Source of the DNA: HyVt-560 sp964577195
GTDB lineage: Bacteria; Pseudomonadota; Gammaproteobacteria; UWMA-0217
Reading direction: 5' to 3'
Assembly (NCBI GenBank): GCA_964577195.1
Contig: CAZNYF010000168.1
Location: 1 to 5,993 of the forward strand
Length of the DNA: 5,993 bases
The stretch's first letter is position 1. Each line of letters begins with the position of its first letter. Both the position numbers and the translations under genes were made by a program. This document shows, in pieces, positions 1 through 5,993 of this stretch. The notes under the pieces are model-generated. The model had not been told where the DNA came from. It saw nothing but the letters and a program-made list of their open reading frames with translations, and did no database searches.

Positions 1-14
1 GGATCAAAACTTGA
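1..14 (+). CDS. Possible 3' end of an upstream gene (partial)
   Basis: In the third frame the window opens with codons ATC AAA ACT followed by TGA at 12-14. That stop overlaps the TTG start at 11-13 of the next gene as TTGA, the same arrangement seen at 2464-2467 in this operon. An upstream gene ending ...I-K-T is therefore plausible. In related operons, from memory, the neighbour at this place is often an RDD-family membrane protein. Only three codons are visible, so identity cannot be judged and the call rests on the overlap pattern alone. Confidence 0.3.
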
Positions 15-985
15 AACAGGAACAATTTGTCGCCAGACGACAAGCGCACTGGAAAACGTTGGAGAGTTTTCTGGGAGAGCGCAGCATCAAAGGCGAAGAC
101 AGTAGCACGCCTGATTTCGATTTCCCGCATGTTTATCGACAAGTCTGCCATGACCTGGCATTGGCGCGGTCACGAATGTATAGCCAACCATTAATCAACC
201 GGCTCAATGAGCTTGTGATTCTGGGACATCAACGTATGTACCGGCGCAGGCCATTACTGCTTCGACAAATCGCTAATTTTTTCAGTCAGGAATTTCCTGC
301 ATTGGTACGCCAGGAATGGAAGCTGGTAACTGTTTCCGCATTTCTATTTTTAGGCAGCCTCTTACTCATGTTAGCAACCATTCAGTTTTTACCTGATCTG
401 GTTTATTCAGTGATTGATGCTGAACAAGTAGCGACCATTGAGGAAATGTACTCGCCAGAGCAACATGAGCGATTAGGACGTGAGCGAGCCGCAGAAAGCG
501 ATATATTGATGTTTGGTTTTTATATCCGCAACAATACGGGTATTGGTTTTCGCACCTTTGCCGGGGGCGTGTTTTTTGGTCTTGGGAGTATTTTCTTTTT
601 GCTCTTTAATGGTATATCAATCGGCTCTATCGCCGGACACCTGACGCAAGTAGGATACACCGAGACATTTTGGGGGTTTGTATCAGGGCATAGCTCAATG
701 GAGCTGACCGCCATTGTTTTGTCCGGTGCAGCGGGATTAAAGCTCGGCATGGCGCTGGTAAAGCCAGGACGTAAAAGCCGAGGTCATGCATTGCGGGATA
801 ATGCTTCAGTGGCAATCCGCATAGTTTATGGCGCTGCTACCATGTTCATTATTGCTGCATTTATTGAGGCATTCTGGTCTTCAAAAGCAGCTTTACCATT
901 TGAATTAAAAGTTGGGGTTGGAATCTTTCTCTGGATTTTGATGCTGATTTATTTTTTCCGTCAGGGTTCGAGCCAAGCTCAATAA
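11..985 (+). CDS. SpoIIM-like (DUF95) integral membrane protein
   Basis: This is a 324-residue membrane protein of the stage II sporulation protein M / DUF95 family. The name comes from a sporulation protein, but this copy sits in a MoxR operon, so a sporulation role is not implied. Residues 1-100 are a soluble, Arg-rich N-terminal region with family-like text such as DLALARSRMYS (48-58) and LVILGHQRMYR (68-78). Hydrophobic segments lie near 105-128, 184-207, 232-250, 270-288 and 299-316. The family signature is visible as NNTGIGFRTFAGG (174-186) and GHSSMELTAI (226-235), with His and Glu placed next to a membrane segment. The TTG at position 11 is preferred as the start because MKQEQF matches the usual family N-terminus. 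It is preceded by a weak GGA at 1-3, and the frame stays open to the window edge, so a start further upstream cannot be excluded. It probably forms a membrane assembly with the downstream products. Its molecular function is unknown. Confidence 0.88.
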   Translation: MKQEQFVARRQAHWKTLESFLGERSIKGEDSSTPDFDFPHVYRQVCHDLALARSRMYSQPLINRLNELVILGHQRMYRRRPLLLRQIANFFSQEFPALVRQEWKLVTVSAFLFLGSLLLMLATIQFLPDLVYSVIDAEQVATIEEMYSPEQHERLGRERAAESDILMFGFYIRNNTGIGFRTFAGGVFFGLGSIFFLLFNGISIGSIAGHLTQVGYTETFWGFVSGHSSMELTAIVLSGAAGLKLGMALVKPGRKSRGHALRDNASVAIRIVYGAATMFIIAAFIEAFWSSKAALPFELKVGVGIFLWILMLIYFFRQGSSQAQ

Positions 986-988
986 CGC

Positions 989-2467
989 ATGGAACTTGAA
1001 AACGTCACCGTTGAAATTAGACCGCGTAATCCCTGGGAAGCGATGGATCTGGGGATTCTGTTAATTCGAGAATTCAGGCAACAGATCATCCCTGCATGGA
1101 TCATTATTACAGCGCTAACATTTGGCTTATTACACCTTTTAACCGGCGGAAGTCTAGTACTTTCCATGTTTCTGTTTTGGTGGTTAAAACCCGCTTTTGA
1201 CCGAATTTTGTTACGTATTTTTTCACGTGCTCTGTTCGGCACACAAACGACAACAATGGAATCACTTCGCAGCATCCCGGAGATTTTTTCAACAGGATTG
1301 TGGATCAATCTAACCTTGCTGCGATTTAATCCTTCTCGCAGCTTTCACCTGCCTGTCTGGATGCTGGAAGGCTTACGCGGTGAATCGCGGGTAAAAAGAA
1401 TTCGCTTGTTGGCTGCAAATATTCGTTTCTACCCTATGTGGTTAACCGGCAGCTGTCAGTTGATGGAATTGGTACTTCAAATAGCGCCTTTGTTATTACT
1501 CGCAGCACTAATACCCGAGGGTATCGGTTCTGATTTAATTTCTACTGTAATGTTTGGTGAAGAGCTACCGGGATGGATAGCGTTTTTCACCAGTTTTTTC
1601 TTCTACCTCTCTGTCGTCATTATCGAACCGATCTATGTAGCATCTGGTTTTATGCTTTATATAGACCGACGCACCAAGCTCGAAGGCTGGGATATTGAAC
1701 TGGCATTTCGCCGCATGGCAAAAAGACTTGAGTCAGCACAAAAACCAACGCCATTAGCATCCTCACTAATAGCAGTACTGATCACGAGTGCTCTGCTCAC
1801 GGGGAACATTTCCGATCTACAAGCAGCACCGACTGTTGAAGAATCTAGACAAGTGATTAACGACGTACTCAATGCTGAGGATTTAAACCGCAGTAAAAAA
1901 TACACAAAATGGGTGCCCAATTGGGAAGACGAAGAGGATTTTGACGAAACAAACTTTCTCGCCCAAATCAAACAATTAATTGATTATATTGCGCAATTAT
2001 TTAGAGGTGCGATATGGGTAGCCGTTGCACTGATGATTATCCTGCTAATTATTTATCATAAAAAATGGCTGGATATACTCGGAAAAATACGGCGAAGACC
2101 TAAAAAAAAGCAACCCATCGAGCAGCTCTTTGGACTTGACTTAACACCTGAATCGTTTCCTGATGATATTCCAAACTCAGCCAAAAACCTGGTTAATTCT
2201 GGTAATTTACGTGCGGCGTTAAGCCTTCTCTACAGAGCCAGCCTTTCAAACTTGCTCGATCAAGACGAACTAAACTTACGTAGCAGTGATACCGAAGGTG
2301 ATGTACTGGCTCTGGCAAAAACCCATATCTCCAGAACACGCAGTCAATACCTCGAAACGCTCACCACGTCATGGAAAAACACCGCTTACGGACACCACCA
2401 GCCAGACCAAAAAACCGCCATTTTACTTTGCCAGCAGTGGCGTCAGCATTTTGGTACTGTAAATTGA
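989..2467 (+). CDS. DUF4129-domain multi-pass membrane protein
   Basis: This 492-residue protein appears to be built from two halves. The first half has hydrophobic segments near 33-51, 53-70, 161-176 and 195-220, ending in a conserved-looking stretch EPIYVASGFMLYIDRR (213-228) and LEGWDIELAFRRMAKRL (231-247). The second half opens with a signal-peptide-like hydrophobic segment at about 257-274 followed by LQAAP. Next come an acidic extracytoplasmic stretch (about 281-335), a membrane segment (340-356), a basic KIRRRPKKK patch (365-373) and the C-terminal DUF4129 domain (about 395-488). That domain carries the family pattern NLRAALSLLYRASLSNLL (406-423), TEGD (435-438) and W..TAYG (462-468). 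The ATG lies three bases after the spoIIM-like stop, in the same frame, with no clear Shine-Dalgarno, so coupled translation is likely. The domain probably faces the cytoplasm, where it could contact the MoxR ATPase; that is inference. Biochemical function is unknown. Confidence 0.87.
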   Translation: MELENVTVEIRPRNPWEAMDLGILLIREFRQQIIPAWIIITALTFGLLHLLTGGSLVLSMFLFWWLKPAFDRILLRIFSRALFGTQTTTMESLRSIPEIFSTGLWINLTLLRFNPSRSFHLPVWMLEGLRGESRVKRIRLLAANIRFYPMWLTGSCQLMELVLQIAPLLLLAALIPEGIGSDLISTVMFGEELPGWIAFFTSFFFYLSVVIIEPIYVASGFMLYIDRRTKLEGWDIELAFRRMAKRLESAQKPTPLASSLIAVLITSALLTGNISDLQAAPTVEESRQVINDVLNAEDLNRSKKYTKWVPNWEDEEDFDETNFLAQIKQLIDYIAQLFRGAIWVAVALMIILLIIYHKKWLDILGKIRRRPKKKQPIEQLFGLDLTPESFPDDIPNSAKNLVNSGNLRAALSLLYRASLSNLLDQDELNLRSSDTEGDVLALAKTHISRTRSQYLETLTTSWKNTAYGHHQPDQKTAILLCQQWRQHFGTVN

Positions 2468-3606
2468 GCCGCCAACAAAGACTCATAGCGCTACTGGTCA
2501 CACTGGGACTGCTGCTGCTCGGCTGGTGGTTTCTTGAAAACTTTAAAATGGAACAAGCGGAAATTCCACTGCCACCAAAAGGAGAGGCGAAATATAACAA
2601 TCTTTTCGCCGCCGAGCGTTTCTTACAAACTCTGAACATTCCTACTGATAGCACCACGCTGCCAAAGTTACTCCGCTCAATGCCTTCAACAAGCGCAGTA
2701 GTTTTAATTGATAGTAATCGTTTCAGTAATGAAATAAATGCTACCCACACATTACTTAACTGGGTGCATGCTGGTGGACATTTAATCCTTCGCCCTGGAT
2801 ATCGGCCCAGCACAGATGAAGACAATGCGCTTCAGGATGAACTACTCGATACATTGAAACTATCTGTCAAAGTGATTCATGAGCCGCTATCTGATCAACT
2901 ACTCGAATTAAGCCTTAAAACCGCGAATAAACCTCAAAAATTATTTATTGAGTCCTATAGCTACACCCATTTAACCGGACAAGTAGAAAACGATTTAATC
3001 GCAAAAGACGCTAATGGTATTCACTTAATCCAGCGAAATCTCGGTCAAGGCATGGTCACTGTGCTAACCGATCTACAATTTCTTGGCAATCATCAGATCG
3101 GCACCGAGCATCATGCGTTAGTTTTGTGGTACTTGGTCAATCAACATCAAAAACCAGCCAAAGTCTGGTTAATTTATAGCGAGAAAGCAGAAGCGTTAGC
3201 TTCAATTTTATGGGATAAATTCAATCCGTTGATCATTATTTCATCCATACTGGGACTATTATGGCTATTCGCATCAGCACAAAGATTTGGTCCAATGATA
3301 AAGCCTGCAAAAACAGCTAACCGCAGCATCCTCGAACATATTGATGCCAATGGCATGCACTACTGGCGCAACGGTGAAGCAATAAAACTTCTGGCGCGTA
3401 GGAGAGCCTCGTTTAATCATAAAATGATTCGTTATCATCCTGCCTGGAAGTCACTCCCACAGCGGCAGAAAACCCTGCATTTAAAGAAGATGAGTCAATG
3501 GTCAGAAACAGAACTACTTAGAATATTAAATAGTCAGGAAGTCAACAAGCGAGAAGAATTTACGCACCTAATACGTCAAATAGAATTACTGGAAAAAATG
3601 ATATGA
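2464..3606 (+). CDS. DUF4350-domain membrane protein
   Basis: This 380-residue protein has an N-terminal membrane anchor (about 7-23), a probably extracytoplasmic domain, a second membrane segment (about 255-270) and a basic C-terminal tail of about 110 residues. DUF4350 features include KYNNLFAAERFLQTLNIPT (43-61), AGGHLILRP (103-111) and the GQGMVTVLTDLQFLGN block (194-209) followed by HHALVLWYLV (216-225). RFGP (274-277), LEHIDANGMHYWR (290-302) and ARRR (311-314) follow the second membrane segment. The middle domain resembles the GATase-like fold found in several membrane regulators, but no catalytic triad is recognisable. A longer reading starting at ATG 2371 is possible. I prefer TTG 2464 because the 93 extra bases overlap the conserved end of DUF4129 in another frame, and because TTG 2464 gives a clean start-then-anchor protein with a TTGA overlap. 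No good Shine-Dalgarno precedes it, consistent with translational coupling. Confidence 0.82.
   Translation: MSRQQRLIALLVTLGLLLLGWWFLENFKMEQAEIPLPPKGEAKYNNLFAAERFLQTLNIPTDSTTLPKLLRSMPSTSAVVLIDSNRFSNEINATHTLLNWVHAGGHLILRPGYRPSTDEDNALQDELLDTLKLSVKVIHEPLSDQLLELSLKTANKPQKLFIESYSYTHLTGQVENDLIAKDANGIHLIQRNLGQGMVTVLTDLQFLGNHQIGTEHHALVLWYLVNQHQKPAKVWLIYSEKAEALASILWDKFNPLIIISSILGLLWLFASAQRFGPMIKPAKTANRSILEHIDANGMHYWRNGEAIKLLARRRASFNHKMIRYHPAWKSLPQRQKTLHLKKMSQWSETELLRILNSQEVNKREEFTHLIRQIELLEKMI
3591..3593 (+). promoter_or_regulatory. Weak Shine-Dalgarno for moxR
   Basis: The GGA within CTGGAAAAAATG lies nine bases upstream of the moxR ATG at 3603. It is the best-placed purine-rich site at any junction inside this operon. 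It sits inside the last codons of the DUF4350 gene, so moxR can be translated both by coupling through the ATGA overlap and by direct initiation. Confidence 0.45.
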
Positions 3607-4589
3607 ACGATAGTCCAAAGCCCACCTTAAGCCATCTCAAACATGCAAGTTTGATCACCCAAAGTTTAGCGCAGGAGATCAGTAAGTCCGTCATAGGACA
3701 GCATCAGGTTATTGACGAGATTTTGATTGCCATGCTAGCTGGTGGGCATGTGTTAATCGAGGGTGTTCCCGGTCTTGGTAAAACACTCATCGTTCAGGCA
3801 CTGGCAAAAACATTTGGTGGCAGTTTCTCAAGAATTCAATTTACGCCTGATTTAATGCCTTCAGATGTTACCGGCCACATGATTTATGATTTAAAAAATG
3901 AATCGTTTAATTTACACAAGGGGCCAATATTCACCCACATGTTACTTGCAGATGAAATTAATCGAGCACCAGCAAAAACACAATCCGCGTTGCTCGAAGT
4001 AATGCAAGAACAACAAGTCACCATTGAAGGTAAAAGAATTCCAGTCCCTCAGCCATTTATGACACTTGCAACGCAAAATCCTTTAGAACAGGAAGGAACC
4101 TATCCACTCCCAGAGGCACAACTGGATCGTTTTTTATTCAAAATACTCATTGAGTATCCGCACCAGAAAGATGAAGAGAAAATGGTCTCGGCAATGACCA
4201 CCGGACGCGTCGGAGACAGCCTATCTGTAGAGCAAATAAAAAGGCTCATTAACCCGGAGAGCGTGAGTAAATTGCGCCAGGTCGCTGCAAACATTCAGGT
4301 AGACCCTGCGGTAATTCAGTATGCCGTGAATATAGTACGCACCACCCGCGAATGGCCTGGCATTATGATCGGAGCCGGGCCACGTGGCGGTCTCGCCATT
4401 ATCAGAGCTGCCAAAGCCGCTGCTTTGTTGGCAGGTAAAGAATTTGTCACACCTGATGACATTAAAAAAATAGCGCCTGCGGCATTACGCCATCGCGTTA
4501 CGCTAGCACCAGAACTAGAAATAGAAGGGCAATCTATCGAAAATATTTTAAGTCAGTTACTTGATAGCGTCGCCGCACCTCGGCAATGA
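3603..4589 (+). CDS. moxR: MoxR-family AAA+ ATPase
   Basis: This is a complete 328-residue cytoplasmic MoxR-type AAA+ ATPase, the usual family length. MoxR proteins are thought to act as chaperone-like remodelers that mature or activate protein complexes, commonly with VWA-domain partners. All expected motifs are present: Walker A GVPGLGKT (54-61), the FTPDLMPSDVTG segment (80-91), Walker B LLADEINRA (114-122, with D117 and E118), sensor 1 ATQNP (156-160, N159), LDRF with R176 as a likely arginine finger, and sensor 2 GAGPRG (257-262, R261). The AAA core spans about 35-185 and the helical lid about 245-322. No residue looks missing, so ATP binding and hydrolysis are expected. The ATG overlaps the DUF4350 stop by four bases (ATGA). 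The DUF58 gene follows directly, the classic partner arrangement. The symbol is used as a family name; the exact MoxR subfamily was not determined. Confidence 0.95.
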   Translation: MNDSPKPTLSHLKHASLITQSLAQEISKSVIGQHQVIDEILIAMLAGGHVLIEGVPGLGKTLIVQALAKTFGGSFSRIQFTPDLMPSDVTGHMIYDLKNESFNLHKGPIFTHMLLADEINRAPAKTQSALLEVMQEQQVTIEGKRIPVPQPFMTLATQNPLEQEGTYPLPEAQLDRFLFKILIEYPHQKDEEKMVSAMTTGRVGDSLSVEQIKRLINPESVSKLRQVAANIQVDPAVIQYAVNIVRTTREWPGIMIGAGPRGGLAIIRAAKAAALLAGKEFVTPDDIKKIAPAALRHRVTLAPELEIEGQSIENILSQLLDSVAAPRQ

Positions 4590-4606
4590 TTTGCAAAAGC
4601 GCTTAA
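4586..4606 (+). other. Six-codon mini-ORF in the moxR-DUF58 gap
   Basis: ATG at 4586-4588 overlaps the moxR stop as ATGA and opens a reading frame of six codons (M-I-C-K-S-A) ending in TAA at 4604-4606. It is in the same frame as the DUF58 gene, whose ATG comes 15 bases later. Every other certain or inferred junction but one in this operon uses an overlapping stop/start, so this may be a relic of an older DUF58 start or a re-initiation aid. Six codons can also occur by chance, and there is no evidence that a peptide is made. Confidence 0.2.
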
Positions 4607-4621
4607 ATACCAATATCCATC

Positions 4622-5944
4622 ATGCCATCGCCAACCAATAATTTATTTAGACTGCTATCAGTACTTGCCGGATTATCTATTCCTGCCAGTCTGTGGGGCT
4701 TTGAGAAACCGTGGTGGGCTTTGCTCGGGCTTATCGGTTTAATTGTGTTTATTGATTTGCTTACAGGTATGTTTCACCAACCATTACAGATTAAAAGAAA
4801 AATGAATAGGACACTAGCATTGGGTGTCTGGAGTGATGTGGATTTAGAAATCTACAATGACAGTGACCGCTCTTTTACATTACAAGTGTTTGATCATGCT
4901 CCTCAATCTATGCGATTTAAGAATTTGCCTGCGACGGCTTTAATTCCTGCCACCAGTCGTCTATCTATTCATTACTCTGTTTATCCCGAAGAACGCGGAG
5001 ACCACAATTTTAAAACACTACAAACACGTCGGCCATCAAGATTTGGATTATGGCAATTTACACAAAATATACCGCTTCAAACACATTGCCGTGTTTATCC
5101 GAATTTTTCAGCGGTTAGCCAATACGCGCTACTAGCTCTGGATAACAGACTGGGACAACTTGGTATCAACAAACACAGGCGTCGTGGTGAAGGTCAGGAA
5201 TTTCATCAGTTGCGTGAATATCGACAGGGTGATCCGTTACAAAAAGTCGATTGGAAGGCGACCTCTAAACACCGCAAATTAATCTCACGTGAATTTAATG
5301 ACGAACGTAATCAGGAAATTCTTTTGATGATAGATTGCGGCCATCGCATGCGAACTAAGGATGGTGATCTGTCTCACTTTGATCATTCATTAAATGCGGC
5401 ATTGCTGCTTAGCTATGTTGCGTTGCAGCAAGGTGATGCTGTTGGTATTGGCACTTTTAGCACCAAAAATGATGTTAGTAATAACCAGCGCTGGATAAAA
5501 CCTGCTCGTGGTAAGCGCAACCTGCAACGAATTCTTAATTCTGTTTACGATATACAGCCAGGGTCTTATGCCCCTGATTATTCTGCCGCCGCAAAATCAA
5601 TTTTAATGCGGCAGAAAAAACGTGCCCTGATAGTATTTATAACGAATGTTCGTGACGAGGACAGCGATGATCTCCGTACTGCTTTGATTTTGCTGAAAAA
5701 GCGACATTTGGTGCTGGTTGCAAGTATGCGGGAACAAGTATTGGACGATGCCATTCAGCATAAGGTAAGCAGTTTTAACGATGCTATTCGGGTCTGTGCA
5801 ACACATGAATATCTCCACCATCGTCAAAATACTTTTGATCAAATTCGTGCGACCAACGCTCAGGGGTTTGACGTTAGCCCGGAAAACCTCTCGGTCGAGT
5901 TGGTGAATGATTATTTAAAAATCAAATCATCAGGGGTGTTGTAG
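4622..5944 (+). CDS. DUF58 (VWA-like) membrane-anchored protein
   Basis: This 440-residue protein is the usual partner gene of MoxR ATPases. Two hydrophobic segments near 11-27 and 31-49 form an N-terminal membrane hairpin, followed by a probable beta-rich region (about 55-155) and the DUF58 core. The diagnostic block is GQEFHQLREYRQGDPLQKVD (191-210) continuing WKATSKHRKLISREF (211-225). A von Willebrand A-like section starts at LLMIDCGHRM (234-243). Here the metal-site DxSxS pattern reads D238-C-G-H-R, so the metal site looks degenerate. The later FITNVRDED (339-347) has T-N where a classical site would have T-D. Substitutions like these may be normal for DUF58. A VWA-like partner that docks on the ATPase is inferred. 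The ATG at 4622 is the first start after an in-frame TAA at 4604 and has no recognisable Shine-Dalgarno in the preceding AT-rich gap. Translation may therefore depend on ribosomes arriving from moxR. Confidence 0.92.
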   Translation: MPSPTNNLFRLLSVLAGLSIPASLWGFEKPWWALLGLIGLIVFIDLLTGMFHQPLQIKRKMNRTLALGVWSDVDLEIYNDSDRSFTLQVFDHAPQSMRFKNLPATALIPATSRLSIHYSVYPEERGDHNFKTLQTRRPSRFGLWQFTQNIPLQTHCRVYPNFSAVSQYALLALDNRLGQLGINKHRRRGEGQEFHQLREYRQGDPLQKVDWKATSKHRKLISREFNDERNQEILLMIDCGHRMRTKDGDLSHFDHSLNAALLLSYVALQQGDAVGIGTFSTKNDVSNNQRWIKPARGKRNLQRILNSVYDIQPGSYAPDYSAAAKSILMRQKKRALIVFITNVRDEDSDDLRTALILLKKRHLVLVASMREQVLDDAIQHKVSSFNDAIRVCATHEYLHHRQNTFDQIRATNAQGFDVSPENLSVELVNDYLKIKSSGVL

Positions 5945-5993
5945 CCAAGTCAGGGTTGCCGCATATAAATTATCAAGAAAAGCTGACCTTAGC

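Noticed and set aside
11..985. Sporulation function suggested by the SpoIIM name
   Set aside because: The gene sits in a MoxR operon with no sporulation genes nearby, and DUF95 proteins are widespread in non-sporulating bacteria.
979..1308. Minus-strand open frame of 109 codons opposite the start of the DUF4129 gene
   Set aside because: Antisense to a clearly coding region, with no recognisable motif and no ribosome site.
1657..1971. Minus-strand open frame of 104 codons inside the DUF4129 gene
   Set aside because: Ser-rich shadow of the plus-strand coding frame, with no independent support.
2361..2825. Minus-strand open frame of 154 codons opposite the DUF4129/DUF4350 junction
   Set aside because: It lies opposite two recognisable plus-strand genes, has low-complexity Ser-rich content and no family resemblance. 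Best explained as a shadow frame.
4597..4604. Eight-base palindrome AAGCGCTT in the moxR-DUF58 gap
   Set aside because: Too short, with no loop and no T-run, to call a terminator or operator. Expected by chance.
3603..5944. MoxR plus VWA-like pair as an anti-phage defence system
   Set aside because: No nuclease, sensor or mobile-element context is present, and the gene set matches a widespread housekeeping-like module.
5949..5987. Inverted repeat GTCAG / CTGAC downstream of DUF58
   Set aside because: Five-base arms with a 29-base loop and no T-run. Not a credible terminator.
5930..5993. Possible end of a convergent minus-strand gene (frame open from the window edge to a stop at 5930-5932), or the start of a further plus-strand gene at TTG 5956
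   Set aside because: Only about 20 codons are visible in either case, with no family signal and no good ribosome site. The sequence beyond the edge would be needed.

Overview
The window holds one compact plus-strand operon and nothing else that I can support. Five genes in a row code for a SpoIIM-like (DUF95) membrane protein, a multi-pass DUF4129 membrane protein, a DUF4350 bitopic membrane protein, a MoxR-type AAA+ ATPase and a DUF58 (von Willebrand A-like) protein. This is the conserved 'MoxR / DUF58 / DUF4129 / DUF4350 / SpoIIM' module. From memory, similar gene sets occur in gammaproteobacteria and around moxR2 in mycobacteria, usually with an RDD-family membrane protein next door. Moderate G+C, tight gene packing and protein style suggest a gammaproteobacterium, perhaps marine or Cellvibrio-like. 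The sequence itself does not fix the genus.

Layout: positions 1-14 probably contain the last codons of an upstream gene, overlapping the spoIIM-like start. spoIIM-like is at 11-985, and DUF4129 at 989-2467 (same frame, 3-nt gap). DUF4350 is at 2464-3606 from a TTG start overlapping the DUF4129 stop as TTGA, and moxR at 3603-4589 overlaps the DUF4350 stop as ATGA. After a 32-nt gap with a six-codon mini-ORF comes DUF58 at 4622-5944. Positions 5945-5993 show no clear gene. No internal promoter or terminator is evident, so transcription probably starts upstream of the window.

How the genes may work together (inference from families): MoxR ATPases act as chaperone-like remodelers, commonly with VWA-domain partners. 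Here the DUF58 protein would be the VWA-like, membrane-anchored partner. The DUF4129, DUF4350 and SpoIIM-like proteins would form a membrane assembly. The substrate and physiological role are unknown. The strongest points for a second look are this uncharacterised membrane assembly, the composite build of the DUF4129 protein, the repeated NTGA-type stop/start overlaps with TTG starts, and the mini-ORF before DUF58. I saw no mobile element, RNA gene, CRISPR array or minus-strand gene.
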